Shown here in pieces: positions 11,600 to 22,753 of a stretch of DNA of 64,000 bases. The stretch spans positions 36,349 to 100,348 of the forward strand of contig DF240821.1 of the NCBI GenBank assembly GCA_000507305.1. The letters run 5' to 3'. Position 1 is the stretch's first letter; every line of letters begins with the position of its first letter. This stretch comes from Breviolum minutum Mf 1.05b.01. Lineage: Eukaryota > Sar > Dinophyceae > Suessiales > Symbiodiniaceae. The translations under genes and the position numbers were made by a program. The notes beneath the pieces were generated by a model. The model made no database searches and was not told the origin of the DNA. It worked only from the letters and a program-made list of their open reading frames with translations.

Positions 11600-12030
11600 A
11601 GGGATTGGGACCCTGCAATGCCACCCAGCAATCGCACCACGTCCACTCCCCCAAGGTTGGTCGTTACCCTCCCCTCCCTCCACCATAGCACACTACAATG
11701 GCACCCTGCAATGACACCCAGCAATGGCACTACGTCCACTCCCCCAAAGCACACCACAATGGCACCCTGCAATGGCACTACGCCCACTCCTCCAAAGTTG
11801 GTCGTCACCCCCTCCTTCCCCACCATAGCACACTACAATGGCACCCTGCAATGGCACTACGTCCCAACCATAGCACACCCTGCAATGGCACCCTGCAATG
11901 CACCACATCCACTCCCCCAAAGTTGGTCGTCACCCTCTCCTCCCCCCACCATAGCACACGACAATGGCACCCTGCGATGGCACCCAGCAATGGCACCACG
12001 TCCACTGCACTCTGCAATGCCACGTCCAAT
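11600..12030. repeat. Minisatellite of CACCCTGCAATGGCAC units
   Basis: About 430 bp of imperfect tandem units built from CACCCTGCAATGGCAC, CACGTCCACTCCCCCAAAG, TTGGTCGTCACCC and CACCATAGCACACTAC blocks, with an overall period of roughly 90 bp. All six frames are unusually open here, giving long repetitive plus- and minus-strand frames. They are judged non-coding because every frame is open and the repeat explains it. Confidence 0.85.
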
Positions 12031-13166
12031 CCGCCAAAGTGGTTCGTCGCCCTCCCCCCTATTGGAAGTAAGAACCCCTCTAGCTATCGCTATCTGGGAA
12101 AAATATGCTTCAAACCACCACCTGGCTAAGCCTGAAAAATGTCCTCAAAGGCGACTCAAAATCTGCCCCAACAGGTCTCCGAACTCGCAATCTGCCCTGG
12201 TTTTCACGTACAAAGCTCACCTTTCATGCCAAAAAAAATGGCACAGCCCGAGGAAAAAATGACACCCCTTGAAAGATCTGGCCAAATCGTAATATTTCAC
12301 CAATCTGGATTTTCCTGAAATAAGGGTCCGATTTCCCTTCCGACCAGCTACCTTTTGGGGTCCCAGGTCGTGTGAGGTCGCTATAATTTGAACAGAAAGA
12401 AAAAATGGCACGGTAAGTGTTACCAACAAATCGCACCTGAAAATTGATGCTTGGAAGACAAGCCTTTCATTTTGGTACCTGGCCTATTTTCAAGGGCCAT
12501 GATAGTGTCAGGGAGGGTACTGCAAAGGGTTTTGTTTTTAATCCTGCCAATTCAAAGATAAAAAGGAATTTTTCAAGTGAGGATGAGGAATGAAACTGAT
12601 GTAAAGATTGCGTGTGCTTGAAATTTAGGTGGTCCCAAGAATCTATTGGTTCATTCCTACATCCTTGTTCTTGGAGGATCTGACGAGGGGATGAAGTCGT
12701 GCAGGCAAATTTCACGGTGGATTTGGAATATCAAAGCGAACATTCCCCCTTCGAACAATTTCCAAGTCGGGGAGATGCGAAAATGATGGTATCTTCGAGA
12801 TGACTTTTCCGCAGCCACAGCCAGCCGGTAAACCACCAAAGTGAGGAATGGCCAGCCGGTAAAGAAATTATCGACCATCGCCATGCCATGTGAATGAATT
12901 ACAGTCAACCTGTTTGATTCCATCACCAGCCCTCGTGATAATTTGGTTGGATGTCACATGAAGGTCTTGCCTAGGCATCAGGTACAACAACCTGAATTTT
13001 TCACTTGATAAGACCCTAACCATCAATGAAGCATCAAAACCACCAGAAACCACCATCACCTTGATTTTTCCCTATTAAACACACCTTTGAACTTTAAACA
13101 CGAAAGTTACCACTTCGCTCCCCCGCCCAAAAAAAAAAGTTGCTATCCCAAAACATCTTGAAATTC

Positions 13167-13312
13167 AGGGACTTTCCATGAAATCCTGGTTGTTTAATAA
13201 TAGGGATCCAAAAATAATGGTTTACAATAATCCCCCCATAACTGGGTAGTATTTCATCCCCCTATTTTCGCCCTACACAACGGTTTGGGCCCATTTGGAT
13301 CCTTTTTTCAGC
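13167..13312. mobile_element. Family E TIR element, degraded (E2)
   Basis: CCATGAAATCCTGGTTGTTT, GGGATCCAAAAATAATGG and TAGTATTTCATCCCCCTATT match the E core. The right end reads CTTTTTTCAGCTC instead of CATTGCTCA. No clear left TIR. Confidence 0.65.
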
Positions 13313-14118
13313 TCGTCTTCAGCATTTTCATTCCAACTGCCTCCAGGCCCAAGGTCGAGAAAAATTCCAGCAGCAAAGGTCTGGCATGGAAGACAAGAAG
13401 GAGACCCCAAAAAAAGTCACGTTTCCCCCCAAGAAATGGCGCCGGCATTATTAAAGGGACTATTAACCATGATAATTGTTTGGTACCAAATTCTCACATC
13501 GACTCTCTCATGTACCAAATCTGTTCAAAAACAAAAACCACTGAGGTTTGTAGCTGCTTTTGTAGGTCATGGATGGTCATTAGGTGATGCTGCTTTGGCT
13601 GACAACAAACCTTGAAAAATCTTCTTTGTGCAAAGGCTGCCATCCTTCGACATGTCTTGAAAACACTTCTGGGGAATCGAAAAGCCCATGCCACCCCCCC
13701 CCATGCCCAACAGTTGCTCGGCTTAACTATTCTTTTCGCAAAGCTAGGGTATCATCTCCCATACAACAACTACACCCGCGAAATTTAGATACCCAAACTG
13801 ACGCCATATTTGAAGCCGGAGGTACCTTTCCAAAGCCCATCATTTTCGGTACCTATTCCTTAACTTTTTTTGGGGGGCAGGGTAATTCATCATATGTTCA
13901 TCACTGCTCAATTGCAAACCTTCTATATAAGTGAAAAACAACCCCCCCCTTCCCCAAGAATCGTAGCTTCCCAAAGGAGAGACGTTTTGGTTTCTCTCTT
14001 CATTTTTCTCCGTTGAAACGTATCTATCACTTCAAAAAAGCTGGTGATGTGAACCTCCACGACCATCAACAACTCGACCAAACGATCCGATTCTCTTCCC
14101 TCTTTTTTTTAAACAAAG

Positions 14119-14217
14119 GTCGAGGGACGCCAGGATGGGCAGGTCGCCCGTGCTGTGTTTCCCTTGGCCGCAGATGAAGATCAACTCACCGTCCTCGCCT
14201 CCGTACCCGATGCAAAG
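14119..14217 (+). CDS. Coding exon; tentative alanyl-tRNA synthetase C-terminal segment
   Basis: A 99-base, 33-codon, phase-0 exon lies between ...TTTTTAAACAAAG and a GA-type donor (AAG|GAGTC). It reads VEGRQDGQVARAVFPLAADE and ends in QLTVLASVPDAK. GC-rich third positions set it off from its surroundings. The pattern of a hydrophobic strand, an acidic turn and VLASVPDA recalls the C-terminal region of alanyl-tRNA synthetases (inference from memory of the family). No neighbouring exon of that enzyme was identified, so the product name is a guess while the coding call is firmer. Confidence 0.5.
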
Positions 14218-14654
14218 GAGTCAAAAAAAACTTCAAATCAAGTCGCCACTTGAGCTGAGAAAATACATCTACGTTCTAATTCTACTGGTTGATTTTTAGG
14301 ATTTCCCATGAGCTGTAAATACTCCCAATTAAACAGGATACCAGGATCAGACCAATTGCCTATGATAAACCAAACAACGAGGGGACCTTTTTTATTGCAG
14401 ACTAAGTCAGCGTTTTTACACAGCTTCAACTTGTCCCTTGGCAGATACAGTACATGTATTCTCGGGTGGCCATGATGACAGGCAGTGTTGGATCAAAACA
14501 GAACAGGTGTTGGTTTTTGTTCAAAAAGCGTTGTTCGCATGAAGTGCGTTTGTGTCCGCAATCTTAGTCTTACTCGGATTTCTTGTTCTGTTTCCATGGT
14601 CAGAATCATGAATCACCATTGTATGCCCATGAGTTACCATACTTACCCTGCACA

Positions 14655-14735
14655 ATAATATGACGTCTGTTTTGCGTGGCCTATCAATTCTGGGAATGCT
14701 GTTCCAGCAGGATCACACCTACTCACCTGGAAAAA
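14655..14735 (-). CDS. Possible exon of unknown gene
   Basis: Between TTTTTTCCAG and the strong donor CAGG|GTAAGTATG there is an open frame containing FPELIGHAKQTSYYCAG. The upstream boundary itself looks like a donor (GTGAGT), which weakens the call. It may belong with the minus-strand exon at 14928-15028. Confidence 0.3.
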
Positions 14736-14927
14736 AGTATGTGATGCAGTTGGTGAAATGTCACATAGCACCTTCAAGATGACATTGACGAAAAATGGAA
14801 GCAAAAAAAGAAGTTTTTGTTTTTGACTAAACCCACGAAAACACCCTTTGCAATCTTCAGATTCCTCCAGCAACTCCTTAAATGTCACACCTTGAAAGCT
14901 CGGATTCGAAAAAATCTTCCCTCAAGC

Positions 14928-15028
14928 CAAGAAGCACAAGGCGGCATCCAGTAAGGCAGCAGAGACTAACATCAAAGCTGTCTGGCTGCGATCATCGTGG
15001 AAAGGATTAGAAGGGCCTTTCTTGGTGA
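14928..15028 (-). CDS. Candidate coding exon, unknown product
   Basis: The exon follows TTTTTCCCAG and ends at a GC donor (TTG|GCTTGAGG). It encodes 33 codons including NPFHDDRSQTALMLVSAALL and DAALCFL, an amphipathic or hydrophobic helix. A further short open piece (ELLEESEDCK, about 14874-14845) could follow in phase. A saccharopine-dehydrogenase-like reading was considered but lacks diagnostic residues. Confidence 0.4.
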
Positions 15029-15357
15029 CTGGGAAAAATCTTAATTAAATCTCAAGAGCTGAAGGAAGCTATTTGCTTGGTGGAAAAAAAGATGAAAGGA
15101 ATATAACCACCAGGAATGCAATTAAACATTCTTTGTATTTTTTTCTTAAAGATTCTCCTTGCAAAGGATGAGAAAAAAACACGTTCATGGCAATTGTGTA
15201 AAACAGTTCTTGTGTACGCATGCGCTTTGAGCAGCATCAGCTTTAGCTTGCCCTCGCCATCCGGTATGATGGATTCTCCAATCAGCAGTGATGAGTGCTA
15301 GATGGGATAATAGTGCCCTTCAAGGCACAAATATTTTTGGCACGTGGACGCATGCAT

Positions 15358-15480
15358 TTATCTTATTTACTTATTTATTTGTTCATTTATCTATTTCATT
15401 TATATATCTATTTAACTATCTATTATTAATCTATGTATTTATCCGTTTACTTATGTATTTCTTGATTGATATAGTATACA
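15358..15480. repeat. TTTA/ATCT degenerate microsatellite
   Basis: TTATTTACTTATTTATTTG followed by CTATTTAACTATCTATT units, about 120 bp. The plus-strand frame through it is repeat translation. Confidence 0.9.
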
Positions 15481-15639
15481 GTATACATGTGTAAGTCCCG
15501 ATTTTGTAAATCTGTCCCAACTATTAAAAAAAGACTGGAGCTGAAGCCAGCTAGCAATGGTATTTTCCGCATATCAAGTAGCGTGTTTTTTGTAGCTATT
15601 CAGCTTGGGACATGATAACAATCCATCCTCATACCCTGA

Positions 15640-15740
15640 AAACTGCCCTCTGGCATCCCCATATGCTGGAAAAAATTCCTGGGCATCAGCGGCTCTAAGG
15701 CTTTCCATCAAAATCCATGAATTTCTGTGAAACCTTTGAG
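15640..15740 (-). CDS. Weak exon candidate, unknown product
   Basis: The minus-strand frame contains ESLRAADAQEFFPAYGDARG, preceded by TTTCACAG and followed by TTTTCAGG|GTATGAGG, a plausible donor. No family recognised; no neighbour in phase found. Confidence 0.3.
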
Positions 15741-16663
15741 GGGGAAAAAATTCCTTGAGTCCATCCCCCCATTTGAAGCATCCCAGTCCCTCCAGCGGGT
15801 AAACACCAACTCTTGGATGCAAATAACAAAATAAACAAAAGTTACCACAAGCTTTCATGGAAAAATGTGAAACCTAACATGGCTGGTCCACCTGAAAATG
15901 GAGCAAACGGCAAAAGGAGATTCCGAGCTTGGAAACTCATCATTTGTAAAGGGTCCAGCCCATTGGTTTCGCGTGAATTTTCCAACATGCAGAAACAGCT
16001 ATATAGTTCTGTTTTACGATTTTGGGCGGCCTCAAAAATCATGTCCACGCAATTTTGCTGGCCGAGGTGCTTGATTTTTTGGGGGGGGAGAACTCGTGGA
16101 GTTTAAAACTGTCATGGGAAAAGAATACAATTCCGCTTGCTATCTTAAAGGTCCCATCGAATTTTTCAGGAATACATACAGTGCCCAAATCAAAAAGACT
16201 GTTTTCTGTATGTTTCACGGATATTTTCTAATGAATGCGCTTGGTTGGTTGTTTACCCGGCATCTCTGAGATCTCTCCCTTCACCACACCACCCACCACA
16301 AGCCCAGGACCTCGGAAGGAAATCCATGAAGATCTGTGACCTAGCAGTACAACTTTTTGAAACTTTATGGCACAAAGTGTCCTCTTAATAAGGCCTTATT
16401 AAACCCTTATTTCGTTTCTGAGAAAAGTACATTGTGGGGGGAGTTGCTTGATTAGCCATAACTATGGATGCTTCAGAAAATCCATAGATAAAAATTGACC
16501 ATCTGGCCCCTATTAAGGTTTGGAAATCGGATGAACTACCTCTGAACTGCTACAGGATTTCCATGATATCACTGTGCCAGGTTGCCCCCCCAGCCCTCAA
16601 AAAAAACGATCATCTGCCAATCCCACCTCAAAAAGAGCTTTTTGAGGTTTGTGAGATGGTACC

Positions 16664-16792
16664 ATGCTTGGATGTCCCAGGAAGTTTGTAGATGGTGGGT
16701 ACATGGGTTATAACCTCCTTATTAACGGGGTTTATTGGGGGTATATATCCCACTTACTAACCTTTTACTAACTTCCTGGGACATCCAAGCAT
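16664..16792. mobile_element. Family G TIR element (G1)
   Basis: Ends ATGCTTGGATGTCCCAGGAA and TTCCTGGGACATCCAAGCAT form a 20-bp perfect TIR. The core is AT-rich (TAACCTCCTTATTAACGGGG). Confidence 0.92.
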
Positions 16793-17999
16793 ATGTTGGG
16801 AAATCAATCGTTTTTTTCAAAATGGAATGGGTATTCAGGCGTTCCAAAAAACATGCTTTGGAGTTGGTGTTCTTCGCAGTGCAGAATTTCAAAGGGTATA
16901 AAATCCAATGGATATATAATTATCCAAATGTAAGGATACAAATTCAATGGATATATGATATATGTCGAAATGGCATCCAAATCCAAATGTAAGTTCTAAT
17001 GTACATCCAAAGAACATGTCCAAATGGTATCCAAATTAATGGAACTTACATTGGAATACAAAAATCGGGGCCATGACCGAAGGGATCGGTTCCATTCGCT
17101 ACGAGGGTCAGGGACTCCAGGGGGTGAATGTATGGATAGATTTACTGTTACTCAATCTGAAACAAACCTTCGTTTTTGGGTTCCATGCTAATTTTCGGGA
17201 GTGTAGTAGTATGGGAAAGGGTACAAGGGGGGAGGTTGGGAGAAGTTACCAGCTTGGGATGGTTGAAACCTTCTAAAGTGGACTAAAGTGAACACAACTT
17301 GGAAACTGCGCCATGTATTTGTAGGGGCAAAGCTGTATGACCAAAGTTCTGGTTCAGGTGATGCCGACAAATCGAGATGCCAGTCGAAAGTGAGGCTTCA
17401 ATAAGGATGGGACCCGAACAAAAGCCTCAAAAGATGGCCACTGGCATTCTGGGAGAGGAATCAATACCTCCTTTTAGTGCCGACCTTCTTGGCCATCCTT
17501 TAGCTACAAGATATCTAGAATTGACCCTCTGGAAAGGAATCAATTGAAATTTGAAAAACCCCAGAGGAACTGATAAACAGTTAAAAAAGGACTTCCTGAA
17601 ACTAACAGCAATCCACACCTTTTCAAAGATGCCGAGTCACAAAAGTTTCAACTAAAGAAACAAACTTGTCTTTTCCAACCATCAGCGTTTTGAAGGTTTT
17701 TTTTCAGACTCTCTTGGTTCTTTTCAGAGGACCATAGTTCCAATACTTCAACCTGCCAAAATCTCACTTTCAGATACATTCCCCCCTGAAATCTAGCGAA
17801 TTGATATCCCAAATGACGTCATATTTGAAAAGGGCTACATTTTCCAAAGCAACATTTTTGGTATCCATACTAAATCTTGGGGGCGCTGCCATCACATACA
17901 GTCCGAAGTCCTCTACACAAAGTCCGCCTTCTTCACTAAAGGCAGCAAGCCCAAGTCCACCGCGCGACGGTGGAAGCTGGAGCAGCTGTTTCCAAGGTT

Positions 18000-18152
18000 T
18001 CTTGGAGGATCATCCCAGGACTTGCAAGTGGTTAAGAAGCATGGTGTTCGCAAGTCCCCTACCTGGGGTTGTGGGACCCTTTCCAAATGGCCATTCATGG
18101 TTTATAAAGGGGGGTTACTAACCACTTACTAACTGGGATGATCCTCCAAGTA
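18000..18152. mobile_element. Family B TIR element (B2)
   Basis: Left TTGGAGGATCATCCCAGG, right complement TGGGATGATCCTCCAAGTA. The core holds CCCTTTCCAAATGGCCATTC and GTTAC-type arms shared with B3. Confidence 0.9.
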
Positions 18153-18159
18153 GTCCACT

Positions 18160-18265
18160 GAAGTTCAACATAGCTCACCTGAAAATCAGCCCCTTGAAAA
18201 GCAGACTCCTTTTGGAAACTATCATTTTCTAGTTCCATGTTACACTTTGGTGGTGTATGTTCAAA
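18160..18265. mobile_element. Family C TIR element (C variant)
   Basis: GAAGTTCAACATAGCTCACC at left and ATGTTACACTTTGGTGGTGT at right, with CCTGAAAATCAGCCCCTTG and a GAAACTATCATTTT core. The copy at 22182 is close in sequence. Confidence 0.7.
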
Positions 18266-18685
18266 GGCAAATTTTCCAATGAAAATGGTGCATAGTATTG
18301 ACCCCCGAAATTTAACAAATGGATACCAACTCTTGTGATCATGAAAATTGCGGCCTCTTGATGTTCATCCCACAAGCATGGGCATTAAAGCAAAAAGCAA
18401 AAACAACCACTCACTGAGAGGTTCCTAAAAGTCTGGACATAGTTTGTAAATGACAATCCTTTTTATTTGACTGGGGAGACCGAACAGAAAGCAGGCTGGT
18501 TTTTGTGCCATCTATACATCTATAATCATCTGTATATAAATATACATGTATATAATATAAATATATATACCCGCAGACCGGGACCTTCGCCGGCCCTGAA
18601 ACACACCATTACACTGTTTCGTGCCTTTTTTGGCCGGCCGTGTTTTGGCTTTTGGACCCGTCTTTGGACTTTTTTGGCCATTGAC

Positions 18686-19125
18686 TGCTTCTGTAATTAC
18701 ATACTTTACACATGCCCAAACCTGTGATAATGTTCGTGTTCAAAGTGCTACGCACTGGACTGCTTCAGTATACATGCTTTACACATGCCCGTACCCCTGT
18801 GATAACGTTCGTGTTCAAAGTGCTACGCGATAGACTGTTTCCGTACATACTTGTACACATGCCCAGACCTCTGATAACGTTCGTGTTCAAAGTGCTATGC
18901 ATGGACTGCTTCAGTCCATGCTTTCCACATGCCCAAACCTGTGATAACGTTCGTGTTCAAAGAACTACTCAATAGACTGCTTCCGTAAATACCTTACACA
19001 TGCCCAAACCTGTGATAACGTTCGTGTTCAAAGTGCTACGCGACAGACTGCTTCCGTATATAATTTACACATGCACAAACCTGTGATAACGTTCATGTTC
19101 AAAGTGTTACGCAATGGACTGCTTC
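18686..19125. repeat. 72-bp minisatellite, six copies
   Basis: Six head-to-tail copies of a unit of about 70-78 bp. Each contains CTGCTTCNGT, a variable TAYATNCTTT, ACACATGCCCAAACC and GTGATAACGTTCGTGTTCAA. Copies 1-6 are 80-95% alike by eye; the seventh is truncated. The consensus has a conserved half (TGTGATAACGTTCGTGTTC) and a variable half. Confidence 0.93.
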
Positions 19126-20411
19126 GGTACACAAATTTTTGAACACTGGAAAAAATCAAACGACACAGTAGAAGTGAAAAAGACCACGAAACACTGTACT
19201 GTCTGGTCGGCGAACGTCCCGGTTTGCGCGTGTATATATATATGTAAATATTTGATTAATCCAACCGGTGATGAAACTAAAGCTGAAAGCCCCCTAACGT
19301 TTCAGGGATACCGAAAACGAAATTATTAAAGGTCAGATTTGTTTCACTAAAAACCTCGCAGTTGCAGAACTAAAAAATGAAAGGTCATCCTTTCTTTCTA
19401 CGAAATTTCTTCCCGCCTTCACCCCCAAATCTTCCACCCAACCTTCAACCCATGCCAACCATCCAAAACTGTGTGCCTTAAAGCCACGTTGATGGGTGCT
19501 AAGTCTAAAACTTCCTGTGTCACACGCACAGTCACAGGATCAAGACCCAAGCCACCTGGCGGATGTCGGTCATCCCATCATCCCCATTCCCCCCTGTTGG
19601 ATGCGAGGTCCTGAGGTGAGTGCCCTGGGTTCACCCACCCATAAGTTCCAAGGGAAGATAACGGAAGGTCCAGGTTTACATCGGGACCTGTTTCTAAAAG
19701 GGGTGGTAGTTATAGATACTTGTATGATCTTGTTTTGAATGGATAAGGCAACCATTTTTTGGGATACTTAAAATCACTGAAAATTTAGACACCAAAATCG
19801 TCAATAGCCGTAAGATTCCTGTGACACAACCCACACAAAAATGTAGAAAAATGTCACCTTAGAATCTTAGAAGATTTTATCTCTGCATCCGTGGTGCAAT
19901 ATTTTTGAAAACAGCCATTCAGCCGACGACCTCATCTGATGAAATTGGTACAAGTTGAATAAAGCAACCAATTTCATCCCTCTTACACGGAGATGAAACA
20001 AAAAAAGGATTTTTAAGTAAACTGATCATCTCTCACCTGATGCCAGAAATCCAAAAAACTGATGAAAAAGAATGCCATTCACAACCTGGGCTTATCAAAT
20101 GATATGTGTTTTTTTTGCGTAAAAAATGCTTACAGTAATCATGTTCAGTTGGGGGCTACGGCTACTAATTCTGAACCCCAAACCCAATCCCTACTCTCAA
20201 AAAAACTCCGCAACAATGGAGACTCCACCTGGGCGATCCAGTTCTTCCAGCAACCTCAGCGGGTTGCTAACCAGCACGGATGGAATGTCCCCCCATTGAA
20301 TTCATCCTGGAAGCCTCCATGATTATGTTCCATGTTAATCTTCCGGGGTGTTGCTTTTTTTTTGGGGGGGGGGGCGAAATCTTTGCAAAGTGAATACGAA
20401 ATTTACCAAGC

Positions 20412-20565
20412 TACTTGGAGGATCATCCCAGTTAATAAATGGCTAATAACCATGGTTAGAAAGTCCCCTAAGTAGGGTTGTGGGACCCCTTTCCAAAGGG
20501 CCATTCATGGCTTATTAATGGGGGTGATCCTAATCACTTACGTCCGTCCTGGGATGATCCTCCAA
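20412..20565. mobile_element. Family B TIR element (B3)
   Basis: Left TACTTGGAGGATCATCCCA, right TGGGATGATCCTCCAA. Core AACCATGGTTAGAAAGTCCC and GGGACCCCTTTCCAAAGGGC, nearly identical to parts of B1, B2 and B6. Confidence 0.92.
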
Positions 20566-20629
20566 TCTATACCCAACCAGCAGAACAAATGAGTTGGCCG
20601 GCAGCCTCATTGGGCAGGGGAGTGAACTC

Positions 20630-20696
20630 CCAATGTCTTGAAACCTGCCACCACCGCACTCTGCGGATACTTGGTCACCGCTGTGACCATCTTCAG
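20630..20696 (-). CDS. Candidate exon, unknown product
   Basis: Preceded by TTTTTACCCAG, the frame reads LKMVTAVTKYPQSAVVAGFK then TLG and meets a GA-type donor (TTGG|GAGTTC). It looks like one helix-turn-helix of a soluble protein. Other frames are also open, and a second exon-like piece (ISTPLLRELRK, about 20738-20776, followed by G|GTCATC) is too close to be spliced to it. Confidence 0.4.
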
Positions 20697-22181
20697 CTGG
20701 GTAAAAAGTCATGCCACCTGTGATGACCTTTACGCAACTCCCGCAGGAGCGGCGTACTGATTCTTCCTGCAATGCAAGTCCAAGGATGACCATCAATGGT
20801 TCTCCTTCTGCATCGCTAGACGACTCACGACATCATTTTGGAGTCAATGTCAGAAAAATACCATGGACCCCCAAAACCTACATCTTTAGAGGGGTTTTTA
20901 TGGTTTATTTACCTGCTTTTTAGGTGGCCTTCCACCCTTCTTTTTTCATGGGTTGTTGGGGGCTCATGGTATACATAATTCAAACCCATCCAGGTATTTA
21001 GCTAATCAACAAAGCACCCGTTTTCTGGTCTGGAAACCCTAGTCTTTGGGCGTGGCACCAAGCAACAAAAAAGTGAAGTCTCATCCCAAAAAAAAACGAA
21101 AACCATATGTTACTTAAACAAAAACCATATGTTACTGAAATCTCATCCCAAGCAACAAAACGTCAAAAAACAAAACTCTCATCCCTTTTTGGTCAGGCCG
21201 GATTGCGACACTTAAGGTACACACCAAAAACCATATGTCAGTTTGAGGTCAGCAGTTCGGCTGCACAAAAAGATAGCGCACATATGTATATATATATATA
21301 TAATTTTATAATAGAGTATAGGTTTGAGGCTCAGTTCCAAATCAAGCAAATTGATGCAATCTGATTTCCGTGAACTGGTGTTTTTGCGATACATGATATG
21401 ATGTGATATGACATGACATCATATGATATGAAATATGATGTGATATGGTATTATTTTTTTTCATGATATGATACAAGACACTGATTTGCTGAGAAACTGA
21501 TATACTAATCTTTTCTGCGCAATATGCAACAATAAGTGATACAGTGGAAGGGTAAGACCCCTCTCATGGAAGATGAGTTCTGTTCTGTCTTCAGAAATTG
21601 CTTCCGGGGACTCCAGCTACACTCCACAAAGCCAACATAGCCCACCAAGCTCACCCAAAAAAAAACACCAACATCATCAGCTTCCCAAACGACCATTTCA
21701 TAGAAAAACATAGATAGATGTATATCTATATGTCATAGAACGTGTCCCGGTGCATTTGACTTTCGAGCCATCCATATCCCTGTAGGGATTTTTTCCAGAT
21801 CCGGGAAACTGGTTGCGTGATCTCACTTTCAAGTAACCCTTGATAGTTCCTTTCAGGGATAAGGACCTCCCTACTTTCATCTCATTTTTTCCACAGAAAT
21901 ACTATGTTTTTCCCCCACAAGAAGCATCCTATGTTGAAACATAGATCTTAGAGTTGCCAAATAACCTAAAAATCAATCATCGGAAAGTTGGTGGTTGAGT
22001 TGAACCAACCCATTTGAAAAATACGCAACCGTCAAATTGGATGGATTTCCCCAGGGTATCCGGATGAAACCATCTACCCAGGTCATCATCTTGGGTGTAT
22101 CAAGTTGTATTCTAATAATTCAAAGCCCTGGGGCAAATTAACTATAATTCCTAAAGCTGCATGAAGGGCATTTTTTTGGAT

Positions 22182-22291
22182 ACACCCCTGAAGTTTAACA
22201 TGGAACCTGAAAATCAGCCACTGGAAAAGGAGATTGAGATTCCTATTGGGAAACTATCATTTTGAGGTTCCATGTAAAACTTTGGGGGTGT
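22182..22291. mobile_element. Family C TIR element (C variant)
   Basis: ACACCCCTGAAGTTTAACAT at left, ATGTAAAACTTTGGGGGTGT at right, about 110 bp. It sits directly before family A copy A5. Confidence 0.8.
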
Positions 22292-22312
22292 ATGTTTTGT
22301 GGACTCCCTTAC

Positions 22313-22421
22313 TACTGTTGATGGGGCAGAAACCCGGCGTTCACCATCCTGGGATGTATAGAACCATGGGATAAATTACCAGCCCCAACGGGTGAACACA
22401 GGATTTCAGCCATCAACAGTA
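22313..22421. mobile_element. Family A TIR element (A5)
   Basis: Perfect 12-bp TIR; GT to AG is 22317-22419. The arms are of a third type, CGGCGTTCACC and GGTGAACACAGG, so the subterminal region is not constant in the family. Confidence 0.93.
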
Positions 22422-22703
22422 CCACATTTTATCACATTTTATCACCTAACATTTCAGGTGCAAAAAATGGAGGAATCCTCACCGTCATATCAGCTTATGT
22501 AAGGGAAATCCCACCCCCCAAAATAGCCTGAAACAAGGTTCAGGAAACCCTCCATTTTTGGTACATGAAACTTTTGGTGATGCGAAACGGTCACCTGACC
22601 GCAGGCTGAGGTCACGAAAAAAAATAGCCAGAAAGAGTTGATATCCAAAAACAAAAATCACCACGGCGTCACCAAGCTTCCCTTTTATTAAACTTTCTGC
22701 AGC

Positions 22704-22753
22704 CTTGGTGACATCAAAGCTGCTTCCCAAGAACTGCCCAAAGAACTCAAGGC
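22704..22753 (-). CDS. PPR exon (W-x-x-A-L helix)
   Basis: Acceptor ...TTCGAG|GCC, donor AG|GCTGCAG (GC type). Encodes ALSSLGSSWEAALMSP. In phase 0 it continues the exon at 23553 to give TTYNI-ALSSLGSSWEAAL, a textbook PPR helix A to helix B transition. Another frame (GQFLGSSFDVTKAAESLIKG) is also open, but the join favours this one. Confidence 0.6.

Noticed and set aside
12657..12926. Minus-strand frame containing a FFTGWPFLTLVVYRL stretch
   Set aside because: Created by a local TACCGGCTGGC duplication; no splice sites and no consistent frame.
18686..19125. CRISPR-like array
   Set aside because: Whole-unit tandem repeat with no unique spacers, in a eukaryotic genome; it is a minisatellite.
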